DNA from: Adlercreutzia muris
GTDB lineage: Bacteria > Actinomycetota > Coriobacteriia > Coriobacteriales > Eggerthellaceae
Assembly: GCF_008831045.1 (NCBI RefSeq)
Contig: NZ_WAJS01000016.1
Coordinates: 1 to 64,000, forward strand
DNA: 64,000 bases
Reading direction: 5' to 3'
In this document: positions 33,844 through 42,657 of the stretch, piece after piece
Numbering within the stretch: the first letter of the stretch is position 1
Layout of the letters: each line of letters begins with the position of its first letter
Notes under the pieces: model-generated
Database searches by the model: none
Told to the model about the DNA's origin: nothing
What the model saw: the letters and a program-made list of their open reading frames with translations, nothing else
Position numbers and translations under genes: made by a program

Positions 33844-35721
33844 ATGGACATGCCGCGCATACTCGATGCTATCAGCTCTCCTGCCGACCTGAAGGTGCTC
33901 GACAACGACGAGCTGGCCATCCTCGCCCGCGAGATTCGCCAGGAGATCGTCGCCACCACCTCGGTGACCGGGGGGCACGTGGCCTCCTCGCTCGGCGCGG
34001 TGGACATCATCGTGGCCCTGGAGAGCCTGCTCGACATGCCGCGCGATCGCGTGGTGTTCGACGTGGGGCACCAGGCCTACGCCCACAAGCTGCTCACCGG
34101 GCGCCGGGAGGCGTTCAAGACCCTGCGCACCTACGGGGGCATCTCCGGCTTCACCAAGCCCCACGAGAGCCCCTACGACGTGCACTACTCCGGCCACGCC
34201 TCCGACTCGCTGTCCATTGCGACGGGTCTGGCGAAGGCGCGCCAGCTGAAGGGCACCGACGAGAAGGTGGTGGCCCTCATCGGGGATGCGTCGCTGGCAG
34301 GCGGCATGGCCTTCGAGGCGCTGAACTACATGGGCAACGAGCAGCTGCCCCTGGTCATCATCCTGAACGACAACGAGATGTCCATCTCGCGCAACGTGGG
34401 CGCGCTCATGAAGCACCTGGGCAACCTGCGGGCGAACAGCCACTACCGCGAGGCCCGCGAGGGCCTGCAGGCGGCCATGGAGCAGGGCGGCCCCGCTGCT
34501 CGCGGCCTGCTCGGCTTCGGGAAGAACATGAAGGAATCGCTCAAGCAGATGGTGATTCCCCACACCATGATCTACGAGTCGCTCGGCATCGTGTGCACCC
34601 ATCCCGTGGACGGTCACAACATCGCCGAGCTGCGCGACATTTTGTCCCTCGTGCTGGAAATGGACGGCCCGGCCCTCGTGCACGTGGTCACCCGCAAGGG
34701 CGAGGGCTACGAGCCGGCGCGGCAGGATCCGGAGCGCTTCCACGGCACGGGCCCTTACGACATCGCCACGGGCAAGGCGGTGAAGAAGCCCGCGAAGGCC
34801 CCCAGCTATACCGAGGTGTTCGGCGCTGCCTTGGCCGATGAGGCCGCTCGCGACAAGGACGTGGTGGCCATTACGGCGGCCATGACCGGGGGCACGGGGC
34901 TGAAGGATTTCGCCGCCGAGTTCCCCGAGCGCTTCGTGGACGTGGGCATTGCCGAGGAGCAGGCCATCGGCATGGCGGCCGGGCTTGCTTCGGGAGGCAA
35001 GAAGCCCGTGGTGGCCCTGTACTCCACCTTTATGCAGCGGGCGGTGGACCAGCTTATCATCGACTGCGCCCTGCCGGATGCGAACGTGGTGCTCGCCTTC
35101 GACCGTGCGGGCTTGGTGGGCGATGACGGCCCCACGCACCACGGTGTGTTCGACATGGTGTACTCCCGCATGGTGCCCAACGTGCGCGTGCTCGCCCCCT
35201 CCGACGAGGCGGAGCTCGTGCACGCCCTGCACACGGCGCTCTCGCTGCCCGGCCCGGTGACGCTGCGCTACCCGCGCGGCGAGGCCGAGGGGGCGTGCCT
35301 GCCCGATGCGCCCGAGCTTCTGGAAGTGGGGAAGGCCCGCGTGGTGCGCGAGGGGGGCGATGCGGCCCTGCTCGCCTTCGGGCGCATGGTGGGATGTGCC
35401 CGCGCTGCCGCCGACCTTTTGGCCGCTGAGGGCATCGAGTGCCGCGTGGTGGACATGCGCTGGGTGAAGCCGCTCGACGAGGAGGCCATCGCTGCCGCGG
35501 CTGCCACGGGGCTTGTGGTCACCGTGGAGGAGGGCGTCATCGCCGGTGGCGCCGGCCAGGGCGTGCTCGAGGTGCTCGCCCGCCTGGGCGCGCAGGTGCC
35601 GGCTATCACCCTGGGCATTCCCGACCAGTTCGTCGGCCAGGGCCCAGTGGGCCGCCTCTTCGCCGATCTGGGCCTGGACGCCGAGGGTATCGCCGCCGCG
35701 GTGCGCGCGAAGCTGAAGTAG
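33844..35721 (+). CDS. dxs: 1-deoxy-D-xylulose-5-phosphate synthase
   Basis: The product is 625 residues, with ATG at 33844 after AAGGGGG. It condenses pyruvate and glyceraldehyde 3-phosphate in a thiamine-diphosphate-dependent reaction, the first step of the MEP isoprenoid pathway. Motifs include TGGHVASSLGAVDIIVALE, DVGHQAYAHKLLTGR, the ThDP/Mg site ALIGDASLAGGMAFEALN, then LNDNEMSISRNVG, and the transketolase-like IAEEQAIGMAAGLA with DRAGLVGDDGPTHHG. Length and motifs are complete. A terminator follows at 35746. Confidence 0.97.
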   Translation: MDMPRILDAISSPADLKVLDNDELAILAREIRQEIVATTSVTGGHVASSLGAVDIIVALESLLDMPRDRVVFDVGHQAYAHKLLTGRREAFKTLRTYGGISGFTKPHESPYDVHYSGHASDSLSIATGLAKARQLKGTDEKVVALIGDASLAGGMAFEALNYMGNEQLPLVIILNDNEMSISRNVGALMKHLGNLRANSHYREAREGLQAAMEQGGPAARGLLGFGKNMKESLKQMVIPHTMIYESLGIVCTHPVDGHNIAELRDILSLVLEMDGPALVHVVTRKGEGYEPARQDPERFHGTGPYDIATGKAVKKPAKAPSYTEVFGAALADEAARDKDVVAITAAMTGGTGLKDFAAEFPERFVDVGIAEEQAIGMAAGLASGGKKPVVALYSTFMQRAVDQLIIDCALPDANVVLAFDRAGLVGDDGPTHHGVFDMVYSRMVPNVRVLAPSDEAELVHALHTALSLPGPVTLRYPRGEAEGACLPDAPELLEVGKARVVREGGDAALLAFGRMVGCARAAADLLAAEGIECRVVDMRWVKPLDEEAIAAAAATGLVVTVEEGVIAGGAGQGVLEVLARLGAQVPAITLGIPDQFVGQGPVGRLFADLGLDAEGIAAAVRAKLK

Positions 35722-35745
35722 CGGCTGCGGATCGGATTCCTGTCA

Positions 35746-35774
35746 CGAAAAAGGCCCGCGTCGTCGCGGGCCTT
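35746..35774. terminator. Bidirectional terminator between dxs and the GNAT gene
   Basis: AAGGCCCGCG (35751-35760) and its perfect complement (35765-35774) form a ten-base stem with a four-base loop. A run of five A (35748-35752) on the plus strand gives a T tract for minus-strand transcription; the plus side has a short TTCG. Confidence 0.8.
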
Positions 35775-35799
35775 CGAATGTTCCGGGGGTCGGTGGGTG

Positions 35800-36465
35800 C
35801 TACTTCAGCTTCTTCTCCATGATGTAGTCGTTCATGACGAAGCCCTCGCCGATATCGGTTTCCACGGCGTCGATAATCTCGAAGCCGTGCTTCTTGTAGG
35901 CGCGGATGGCCATCTCGTTTCCCTTGTTCACGGTCAGGTACATCGCATCCAGCCCGCGCTCGCGGCACAGGCGCTCGTAGAAGCGCACGACGCTGGCGAT
36001 AAGCCCGCGGCCGCGATGCTCCTTCAAGAGGTATACCTTCGAGACGAAGAAACGGTTCGTGTCCGCCTCCACGCGTCCGCCCGTGTAGCCGATGATGCGC
36101 GGCTTGGCGGCCTCGTGTGCGAAGTCCTCGGCGTCGTGGGCCAGCTCTCCATCGCGGTCAGATTCCACGGCATCATCGGCGCCGGCCGGCGCGGGCCTGC
36201 CCTCGTCGTGGATGTCGGCACCGTGGACGGCCTGGTCGAGCTCGCGCGGGGTGGCGTTCTCGCGGTCCATGATGAAGAAGTACTCGTAGCCGTTATCGGC
36301 AATGTCGGCGCGGAAGGCGTTCAGGCTCTGGAACTTCTCGACCATGTAGTCGGTCTGCTCTTGGCCGATGAGCGCCGGCCAGTACTCGTTCCAAATGTGA
36401 TGGGCCATATGTGCGAGGGCCTCTACTTCCTCGTCGCGCTCGACCTGGCGGAATGACACGCTCAT
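35800..36465 (-). CDS. GNAT-family N-acetyltransferase
   Basis: The product is 221 residues, with ATG at 36465 after GGAAAGGAAA. The acetyl-CoA-binding motif A reads VYLLKEHRGRGLIASVVRF, and the C-terminal segment is NEMAIRAYKKHGFEI. The N-terminal half is QVERDEEVEALAHMAHHIWNEYW. An acidic, low-complexity insert of about 45 residues sits after the FIMDREN strand, absent from typical members. The acceptor substrate is unknown. Confidence 0.85.
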   Translation of the reverse strand: MSVSFRQVERDEEVEALAHMAHHIWNEYWPALIGQEQTDYMVEKFQSLNAFRADIADNGYEYFFIMDRENATPRELDQAVHGADIHDEGRPAPAGADDAVESDRDGELAHDAEDFAHEAAKPRIIGYTGGRVEADTNRFFVSKVYLLKEHRGRGLIASVVRFYERLCRERGLDAMYLTVNKGNEMAIRAYKKHGFEIIDAVETDIGEGFVMNDYIMEKKLK

Positions 36466-36496
36466 GGGGTTTCCTTTCCGATTGGCGCCAATGGTG

Positions 36497-36684
36497 CGAG
36501 CACTTCTCGCTTTTTTGGACAAAAAGGCTTCGAGTGCGCTGTCTCGAAGGTTCCGCTGGCCGCCCGGGGTCGAAATAAGCGGTTTTCGAGCCCTTCCCGG
36601 GGTCATTTGAGCCCGAATGGGATCATTTTCTCCTTGCGGGAGCTCACTCGACGCACTTTTGTCCAGGATTGCGCAATGTGCTCG
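36497..36684. repeat. Intergenic element with 54-base imperfect inverted ends
   Basis: The left end 36497-36550 and the reverse complement of 36632-36684 align along their length, sharing CGAGCAC, TGGACAAAA, TCGAGTG, GCT and AAGG blocks. The left end contains GCGAG-CACTT-CTCGC followed by six T (36496-36516), a terminator-like hairpin. The ends recall the GACAAA...TCGAG pattern of the three-unit repeats, so it may be a relative. No coding capacity. Confidence 0.6.
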
Positions 36685-36770
36685 TCGATCGATCCCATTG
36701 TAGACATTTCCTGGGCCCTCGATGCCGGTGTCGCGAATTGTTTCCGCTCCGTGGCAAGGAAAGGTCGCTT

Positions 36771-36800
36771 GCGTTAACGCTTCTTTGAGAGAGGGTTAAC
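36771..36800. promoter_or_regulatory. Paired GTTAAC sites upstream of amt-glnK
   Basis: GCGTTAACGC (36771-36780) is a perfect ten-base palindrome, and a second GTTAAC lies at 36795-36800. The two hexamers start 22 bases apart, about two helix turns, on one face of the DNA. The position, 105 bases before amt, suits a nitrogen-control operator; the cognate regulator is not identified. Confidence 0.45.
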
Positions 36801-36904
36801 AATCATCGATGACCTTGGGGGTGCGCCTTTGCCGTGGAAGAATCGAAGGCGTTCCCGATGCGCGCGGGCGGCCGGCCCGCGCCGATGCAAGGAGGTCGAT
36901 TGCC

Positions 36905-38230
36905 ATGCTCGATACTGGCTCGACCGGCTTCATGCTCGTGTGCACCATGCTGGTGCTGCTCATGACGCCCGGTCTCGCATTCTTCTACGGAGGGCTCTCG
37001 CGGCGCAAGAACGTGGTGAATACCATGGTCATGATCTTCGCGGTGCTCGGCATCGTGGGGGTGGCATGGGTTGCGTGCGGCTGGTCGTTCGCCTACGGCG
37101 GCGACGGCGCCATCCCCGTTTTCGGTGGTTTGGACCAGCTGGGGTGCTTGAGCGCGGTGAACGACATGATGGCCGAGGCCGCGGGCACGCCCGATGCCTT
37201 CGCGATACTTTCAGGCCAGGGGGCGCTGGCCGCTGACCCGGAGCTGGCGGCAAGCTACCCGGCTATTATCGATATCGTCTTCCAGATGGCCTTCGCGATG
37301 ATCACCTGCGCCATCATCACCGGCGCGGTGGCCGGGCGCATGAAGTTCGGCGCGGTGTGCGCTTTCGTGGCAGTGTGGGTGCTTGCGGTGTACGCGCCGC
37401 TCGCCCATATGGTGTGGGGCGGAGAAGGATCGCTCATCGGCGAGATGATCGGCGCGCTCGACTTCGCCGGGGGTGACGTGGTGCACATCTCCTCGGGACT
37501 TACGGGCCTCGTGCTCTGCATCATGCTCGGTCGGCGCAAGGGCTTCGCTGTGCTGTCCTACCGGCCCCACAACGTGCCCTTCGTGGCGCTCGGCGCGGCG
37601 CTTCTGTGGTTCGGGTGGTTCGGCTTTAACGCGGGCAGCGAGTTCGCCGCCGACGGGGTGGCGGCCTTAGCGCTGCTGAACACGGTGGCGGCCAGCGCGG
37701 CCGGCGTGCTGTCGTGGCTTATTGCCGAGCGGCTGCACGTGGGGAAGTGCACGCTGGTGGGCGCGGCCACAGGGCTCGTGGCGGGGCTGGTGGCCATAAC
37801 GCCGGCGGCGGGATTCGTGGAGCCGTGGGCGGCGCTTGTCATGGGCGCGGTGACAAGCCCGGTGGTGTACGCGGCCATCGCCTGGGCCAAGCGCCGCATC
37901 GGCTACGACGACGCCCTCGATGCGTTCGGCTGCCACTGCGTCGGCGGCATTGTCGGCGGTGTTCTGACGGGGCTGTTCTGCGTGCCGGAGCTGTCCTGGA
38001 CCGACCAGGGCGGTCTTCTGTACACGGGAGACTGGTCGCTGCTGGGCGCCCAGGTGCTCGGCATCGTGGTGACGGTGGTGTTCGTGGTGGCAGCCGACGT
38101 GGTGCTCGGGTTCATCGTGCGGGCCTGCTTCGGCGGCAGCCTGCGCGTCTCGGCCGCCGACGAGGCGGCCGGCCTGGACGTGGCCGTCCACGGCGAGTCG
38201 GCCTACCCGGCCTATCTGGGCCTGGACTAG
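36905..38230 (+). CDS. amt: Ammonium transporter
   Basis: The product is 441 residues, with ATG at 36905 after AAGGAGG. Eleven membrane segments are expected. Family signatures are FFYGGLSRRKNVVNTMVM and, around the pore, the twin His: His194 in GDVVHISSG and His344 in DAFGCHCVGG. GWFGFNAGSEFA is also present. It conducts ammonium across the membrane and is gated by the PII protein encoded 42 bases downstream. The C-terminal tail is short and acidic. Confidence 0.95.
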   Translation: MLDTGSTGFMLVCTMLVLLMTPGLAFFYGGLSRRKNVVNTMVMIFAVLGIVGVAWVACGWSFAYGGDGAIPVFGGLDQLGCLSAVNDMMAEAAGTPDAFAILSGQGALAADPELAASYPAIIDIVFQMAFAMITCAIITGAVAGRMKFGAVCAFVAVWVLAVYAPLAHMVWGGEGSLIGEMIGALDFAGGDVVHISSGLTGLVLCIMLGRRKGFAVLSYRPHNVPFVALGAALLWFGWFGFNAGSEFAADGVAALALLNTVAASAAGVLSWLIAERLHVGKCTLVGAATGLVAGLVAITPAAGFVEPWAALVMGAVTSPVVYAAIAWAKRRIGYDDALDAFGCHCVGGIVGGVLTGLFCVPELSWTDQGGLLYTGDWSLLGAQVLGIVVTVVFVVAADVVLGFIVRACFGGSLRVSAADEAAGLDVAVHGESAYPAYLGLD

Positions 38231-38272
38231 CGGCGCAGAGCACGGCAAGCAACAAGTAAGGAGCTGAGACCT

Positions 38273-38611
38273 ATGAAGCGAGTGACGGCCATCGTGCGGC
38301 CCGAGAAGATGGAAGCCCTGAAGGACGCGCTGTTCGCGGCAGACGTGAGCGGCATGACCATATCCCAGGTGCACGGCTGCGGCGCCCAGCACGGCTGGAG
38401 CGAGTACGTGCGCGGCACCGAGGTGCTGCTGAACATGGTGCCGAAGGTGAAGTTCGAGATCGTCGTGGACGATGGGGAGGTGGACGGCCTCGTGGACACT
38501 ATCGTGGCGGCCGCGCGCACCGGGGAGGTGGGCGACGGCAAGATATTCGTGGCGCCCATCGAGGAGGTCGTGCGCATCCGCACCGGCGAGCGGGGCGCAG
38601 CCGCTGTGTAG
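38273..38611 (+). CDS. glnK: PII nitrogen regulatory protein (GlnK-like)
   Basis: This 112-residue protein has the PII fold: MKRVTAIVRPEKMEALKDAL at the N-terminus, the B-loop RTGEVGDGKIFVAP and a T-loop from about 36 to 54 (HGCGAQHGWSEYVRGTEV). Residue 51, the Tyr that is uridylylated or adenylylated in many PII proteins, is Val here, and residue 46 is also Val; the only nearby Tyr is 45. It should block Amt when nitrogen is ample, controlled by ATP/ADP and 2-oxoglutarate, perhaps without covalent modification. amt-glnK coupling is typical. Confidence 0.93.
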   Translation: MKRVTAIVRPEKMEALKDALFAADVSGMTISQVHGCGAQHGWSEYVRGTEVLLNMVPKVKFEIVVDDGEVDGLVDTIVAAARTGEVGDGKIFVAPIEEVVRIRTGERGAAAV

Positions 38612-38661
38612 GGGGCGTGCGTGCTACAATCTCTCGCGAGAAAACGAGAGAAAGGAACCCC

Positions 38662-38916
38662 ATGCACAGCTATACCCCCCGCGGCGTGTGCTCCCGCCAG
38701 ATCGATGTGGAAGTGAACGGCGACACGGTGGAGAGCGTCCAGTTCACCGGTGGCTGCGACGGCAACCTGAAGGCCATCTCCAAGCTGGTGGCCGGCATGA
38801 AGGTAGACGACGTGGCCGCGCTTTTGGAGGGCAACACCTGCGGGCGGCGCTCCACCTCCTGCGCCGACCAGATGGTGCGCGCTCTGCGCGAGGCCCAGGC
38901 TGAAGGGCAAGCCTAG
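38662..38916 (+). CDS. TSCPD-domain protein (TIGR03905 type)
   Basis: This 84-residue protein contains the small TSCPD domain related to the C-terminal zinc-binding part of vitamin B12-dependent ribonucleotide reductase. Cys residues occur in RGVCSRQIDVEV, GGCDGNLKAISKLV and EGNTCGRRSTSCADQM. Start at 38662 follows GAGAAAGG. A TACAAT at 38625-38630 is a candidate -10. Stand-alone copies are common in anaerobes and their role is unknown. Confidence 0.85.
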   Translation: MHSYTPRGVCSRQIDVEVNGDTVESVQFTGGCDGNLKAISKLVAGMKVDDVAALLEGNTCGRRSTSCADQMVRALREAQAEGQA

Positions 38917-38929
38917 AAAAAGCAAGCGG

Positions 38930-38960
38930 TAAGGGCCCAGGCGGCGTTGCCCGGGCCCTT
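38930..38960 (+). terminator. Possible terminator after the TSCPD gene
   Basis: AAGGGCCC (38931-38938) and GGGCCCTT (38953-38960) pair perfectly, with further inner pairs. The downstream T tract is poor. Confidence 0.5.
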
Positions 38961-38980
38961 CGTCATGGAAGGGGATTTCG

Positions 38981-40099
38981 ATGATCTGCGTCGGTGATCT
39001 GTGCGCCCTGGCGTCCATCTCGGGCATCGAGGTGCTGTCCGGCGCCGGGGCCACCTCCCGCCGGCCGGTGCGCGAAGTGGCCATCATGGATGACGAGCCC
39101 CTCACCGGCTCCTACGATGTGTTTCATCCCGGTGATGCCGTTTTCGCGTCGCTGAGCTTCTGCGGCGGCGATAACGCGGTCATGGACGAGGCTGTGGCAG
39201 CCCTCGCCTCCCGCGACGTCGCCTGCGTGCTCGTGAAGGGCTCGCTTCCCTACGCACCTTCCGAGGCGGTGCTGGCCGAGTGCCGCCGGCGTGCCGTTCC
39301 CCTGATCCGCTACGGCGCGGGCCTGCTCGAGCAGATTATCTCGGAGGCTCGCGCGCTCATCGCCGAGGATGCGCGCGCCGATCGTGTGGAAGAAGCCCTG
39401 CGCGCGCTCATGGAGCGCCGCAGGGGAGACGATGTGCGCCAGCGTTTCGGAGAGGTCACGGGCCTTGGGGGCTCGTGGGTGCAGGTGGCGGCGTTCTCAG
39501 CGGCTGAGGGCGACCCGCTTGTGCTGGCGGCGTTGAAGAATCAAGTGGCGTGCGAGCTCTCGCGGATTGCCCCCTGCTTCACGGCCCGCTTCGGCGACGG
39601 TGTCGTCGCCTGCGTCTCGTGGGAGGGCCCCGAGGAGGGGCTGAGCCGCGCGTCGCTGGAGGCGCTCGTGGCGGGGTTCGGCTCGCACACGGCAACAGGC
39701 GCCTCCGAGGTGCTTCCGGCAGATGAGGCCGATGTCGCTCTGCACGAGGCGCTCGGCTGTCTGGAAGCTGCTCGGGAGGGCATCGGCGCTCCCGTGCTCT
39801 GGCAGACCGCCGGATTCGATGCGTTTCATGCGGCCCGACGGCGCGATCCATTGCTCGCGCGGGCCTGCGAAGCGGGTTTGGGCCTCCTTCGGGCCTCTGA
39901 CGAGGAAACGGGCGGAAACCTCGTCGAGAGCATGGGGGTCTATGTAACGTGCGGGGGAGACGTGACCGCAGCGGCGGTGCTCCTTGCCCAGCACCCCAAC
40001 TCCATGCGCAACCGCATCAACCGCGCTCGCAAGGTCCTTTCCCTGGAAAACGCTACCGACAAGGAGCTGTTCGCCTATCTGGCCATGATCTATCTCTAG
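38981..40099 (+). CDS. PucR-family transcriptional regulator
   Basis: The product is 372 residues, with ATG at 38981 after GGAAGGGG. The N-terminal PucR-like domain spans about 1-125 (MICVGDLCALASISGIEVL, VFHPGDAVFASLSFC, DVACVLVKGSLPY). A variable middle region follows. The C-terminal helix-turn-helix of the CdaR/PucR type reads LVESMGVYVTCGGDVTAAAVLLAQHPNSMRNRI. Family members often control purine or amino acid catabolism next to them. Here the aminotransferase and cyclodeaminase-like genes downstream are plausible targets. Confidence 0.87.
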   Translation: MICVGDLCALASISGIEVLSGAGATSRRPVREVAIMDDEPLTGSYDVFHPGDAVFASLSFCGGDNAVMDEAVAALASRDVACVLVKGSLPYAPSEAVLAECRRRAVPLIRYGAGLLEQIISEARALIAEDARADRVEEALRALMERRRGDDVRQRFGEVTGLGGSWVQVAAFSAAEGDPLVLAALKNQVACELSRIAPCFTARFGDGVVACVSWEGPEEGLSRASLEALVAGFGSHTATGASEVLPADEADVALHEALGCLEAAREGIGAPVLWQTAGFDAFHAARRRDPLLARACEAGLGLLRASDEETGGNLVESMGVYVTCGGDVTAAAVLLAQHPNSMRNRINRARKVLSLENATDKELFAYLAMIYL

Positions 40100-40288
40100 G
40101 TTGTCGCGCTTCGGGCTTTCCTGGTCGGGCGGGCGCCAATCAAGAGGGCCCGCTGCCCTTGCGTTGCCGTTGTGGGCACTCACAACCATTGCCGCCGGGC
40201 TCTGGTGCTGGCTCCATGAGGGGCGCCGGCTCCTCCCCTTATGCTGGAATCACCGTGAAGGGAATCGCGTTCAGCAAAAGGAGAGCCC

Positions 40289-41419
40289 ATGGAGATCAAA
40301 GATTTCGAAGTCGAGCAGTGGATGAACCTCTGGGAGACGAAGTGCACCTACAACGTGGCCGAGACCTGCGTCTACTCGCTGTCCCTCGATCAGCTTTTCG
40401 AGCTCACCGGGGGCGACAAGGCCGCCTTTCTCGACGCCTTCGCGACGCGCCGTCTCACCTACGGCGACATCGAGGGCCGCCCCGACCTGCTTTCCGGCAT
40501 TGCCAAGCTCTACCGCACGGTTAAGCCCGAGCACATTATTCCCACCCACGGCGCCGCGGGGGCCAATTCGCTCGTGCTCTCGACGCTGGTGAACCCCGGC
40601 GACCACGTGGTGTCGGTCATGCCGACTTACCAGCAGCTCTATTCCATTCCCGAGATGTGCGGCGCCAAGGTGGACGTGCTGCATCTCGAGAAGGAGAACG
40701 GCTATCATGTGGATGTAGAGGCGCTCGATGCCCTGTGCACGCCCGATACGAAGCTCATCTGCATCAACAACCCCGACAACCCCACCGGTGCGCTGCTCGA
40801 CGGCGAGACGCTGCGGGCTATCGTGGAGGTGGCGCGCAAGAACGACGCGTGGCTGCACTGCGACGAGGTGTATCGCCATCTGAACCAGACCGACGCGTAT
40901 GCCGAGTCCGTCGCCGACCTCTACGAGAAGGGCGTCACCACCAGCTCTATGAGCAAGGTGTGGTCGCTGGCGGGCATCCGCTTGGGTTGGTGCATTACCA
41001 AGGACGAGCAGCTGCGACGCGATCTGCTGTCCCACCGCGATTACAACCTCATCTCCTGCGGCATGTTCGATGAGGCGGTGGCCGCCTATGCCCTTGCCCA
41101 TGCCGATGCGATTCTTCATCGCAGCCGCCGCATTGTGCGCGAGAACCTCGCCACCCTCATGGAATGGGTCGATTCCGAGCCGCATCTGTCCATCGTGAAG
41201 CCCGAGGCCGGTACCACGGCGCTTGTCTACTACGACTACGACATCCCCTCCTACGACTTCTGCACCGATATGGTGAAGTTCAACGGCGCTTTCGTCACCC
41301 CGGGCGATTGCTTCGAGGAGCCGAAGAGCTTCCGCGTGGGTTACGGCTACTCCGACGATCCCGATGCCCTGCGCAGCGGCCTGCTCGCCATCAGCGAGTA
41401 CCTGCGTACCCTGGAATAA
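40289..41419 (+). CDS. PLP-dependent aminotransferase, class I/II
   Basis: The product is 376 residues, with ATG at 40289 after AAAGGAG. Fold type I markers: YGDIEGRPDLLSGIAKLY, THGAAGANSLVLSTLVNPGD (cofactor phosphate region), INNPDNPTGALL, the Asp/Tyr pair in HCDEVYRHLN, and the Schiff-base Lys223 in SSMSKVWSLAGIRLGW. An Arg for the substrate carboxylate is present near FRVGYGY. Substrate specificity is not readable. It is 43 bases upstream of the cyclodeaminase-like gene, suggesting a shared amino acid pathway. Confidence 0.88.
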   Translation: MEIKDFEVEQWMNLWETKCTYNVAETCVYSLSLDQLFELTGGDKAAFLDAFATRRLTYGDIEGRPDLLSGIAKLYRTVKPEHIIPTHGAAGANSLVLSTLVNPGDHVVSVMPTYQQLYSIPEMCGAKVDVLHLEKENGYHVDVEALDALCTPDTKLICINNPDNPTGALLDGETLRAIVEVARKNDAWLHCDEVYRHLNQTDAYAESVADLYEKGVTTSSMSKVWSLAGIRLGWCITKDEQLRRDLLSHRDYNLISCGMFDEAVAAYALAHADAILHRSRRIVRENLATLMEWVDSEPHLSIVKPEAGTTALVYYDYDIPSYDFCTDMVKFNGAFVTPGDCFEEPKSFRVGYGYSDDPDALRSGLLAISEYLRTLE

Positions 41420-41462
41420 CCGATCCCCCTAGCATTGGCGACGATTGAGAAGGAGAAAACTG

Positions 41463-42479
41463 ATGAGCGAGATTCGCATTTTGTCCGCTAAGGACGTGGC
41501 GGCCTGCCTCACTATGGACGAGGTGATCGACGCCGTGCGCGAGACCTATCGGCAAAAGGCCGAGGGTGCCGCCGAGGCGTGGCCCATGGTTTACCATGCC
41601 TTCGAGCCGGGCGTGGCCGATATGGACATCAAGTCCGGCGTGCTGGGCGCCCCCGGCGTGTTCGGGCACAAGACCGTCGCTTGGTTCTCGGATAACCCCA
41701 AGCGCGGCCTGCCCGACCTCTACGGCATTATCGTCGTGCTCTCCTCCGAGACGGGCGAGCCGGTGGGCGTGGTGGACGGCTCGGCAATCACCGGCTTGCG
41801 CACCGGGGCCGCCGGCGGCTTGGGCGCGAAGGTGCTCGCGAATCCCACGTCCGAGAGTCTGCTCATGGTGGGCGCAGGCCATCAGGCGCCCTATCAGATT
41901 GCAGCGACGCTCTCGCTGCTCGATGGCATCAAGGTGGTGCGCGTGGCCAATCCGCACAATCCCGACCGCGCTCGCGACCTGGCCAGTCATTTGCCCCGGA
42001 AATTGGCCGACCAGTTCCATCGGGAGTTTTCCGGGGTGCGCTTCGAGGCGGCAGACGACCTGGCGAAGGCGGTGGACGCAAGCGACATCGTCATTACAGC
42101 CACCATGGCCACCTCTCCGCTCATCGATGCCTCCTGGGTACGCCGCGGCACGCATTTCTCCTGTATGGGCGCAGACATGCCGGGCAAGCAGGAGATCGCC
42201 CCGGCCATCATCGCCGGGGCGCGCTTGTTCACCGACGATACGGCGAACTGCGTCGGCAACGGCGAGATCGAGCTCGGGCTGGCTCAGGGCGTCTTCGGTC
42301 CCGGTCAGGTAGCCGGCGAGCTCGGCGAGGTGCTCGCGGGCAAGGTTGAGGGCCGCATCGATCCCGACGATATCACCGTGTTCGATTCGGCCGGTACGGC
42401 CCTGCTCGACATCGCCTGCGCCAAGATCGCCCTCGACCGCGCCGCCGAACTCGGCTTGGGTACGGTGGCGGCGCTGTAG
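41463..42479 (+). CDS. Ornithine cyclodeaminase / mu-crystallin family protein
   Basis: The product is 338 residues, with ATG at 41463 after GAGAAGGAG. It has the substrate region of the family (DIKSGVLGAPGVFGHKTVAWF), ITGLRTGAAGGLGAKVL, the NAD-binding turn VGAGHQAPYQ, and the GADMPGKQEI segment. The family includes ornithine cyclodeaminase, alanine dehydrogenase and ketimine reductases. The usual Lys in the GHKTV motif is retained. The upstream aminotransferase could supply or use its ketimine or keto-acid substrate. The exact reaction is uncertain. Confidence 0.87.
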   Translation: MSEIRILSAKDVAACLTMDEVIDAVRETYRQKAEGAAEAWPMVYHAFEPGVADMDIKSGVLGAPGVFGHKTVAWFSDNPKRGLPDLYGIIVVLSSETGEPVGVVDGSAITGLRTGAAGGLGAKVLANPTSESLLMVGAGHQAPYQIAATLSLLDGIKVVRVANPHNPDRARDLASHLPRKLADQFHREFSGVRFEAADDLAKAVDASDIVITATMATSPLIDASWVRRGTHFSCMGADMPGKQEIAPAIIAGARLFTDDTANCVGNGEIELGLAQGVFGPGQVAGELGEVLAGKVEGRIDPDDITVFDSAGTALLDIACAKIALDRAAELGLGTVAAL

Positions 42480-42516
42480 GTGTTGCGTCGGAGGGGGTAA
42501 AGCCAGAGGGCGGCCT

Positions 42517-42657
42517 CTACAGGAGCATCTCCACGGCGCAGAAGGCCAGCGATGCGGCGAAGAGGAGGTTGGCGGCGCGGAAGTGGTGCAGATAGACGCC
42601 TTGCAGGGCGACGCCGAATGCGACCCAGGTGAGGTAATAGCTCTCGGCGATACGTGG
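42517..42657 (-). pseudogene. C-terminal remnant of a membrane protein
   Basis: On the minus strand an open stretch of 46 codons without a start reads YYLTWVAFGVALQGVYLHHF then RAANLLFAASLAFCAVEMLL and ends at a stop at 42517-42519. The two hydrophobic segments, sensible codon use and normal stop suggest the tail of a deleted gene. Its upstream end falls inside a perfect 16-base inverted repeat. The parent family is not recognised. Confidence 0.4.

Larger units (their letters stand above)
36466..36904. other. 439-base intergenic region upstream of amt
   Basis: It holds an inverted-repeat element (36497-36684) and a pair of GTTAAC sites (36771-36800) close to amt. No gene is supported. Confidence 0.5.
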
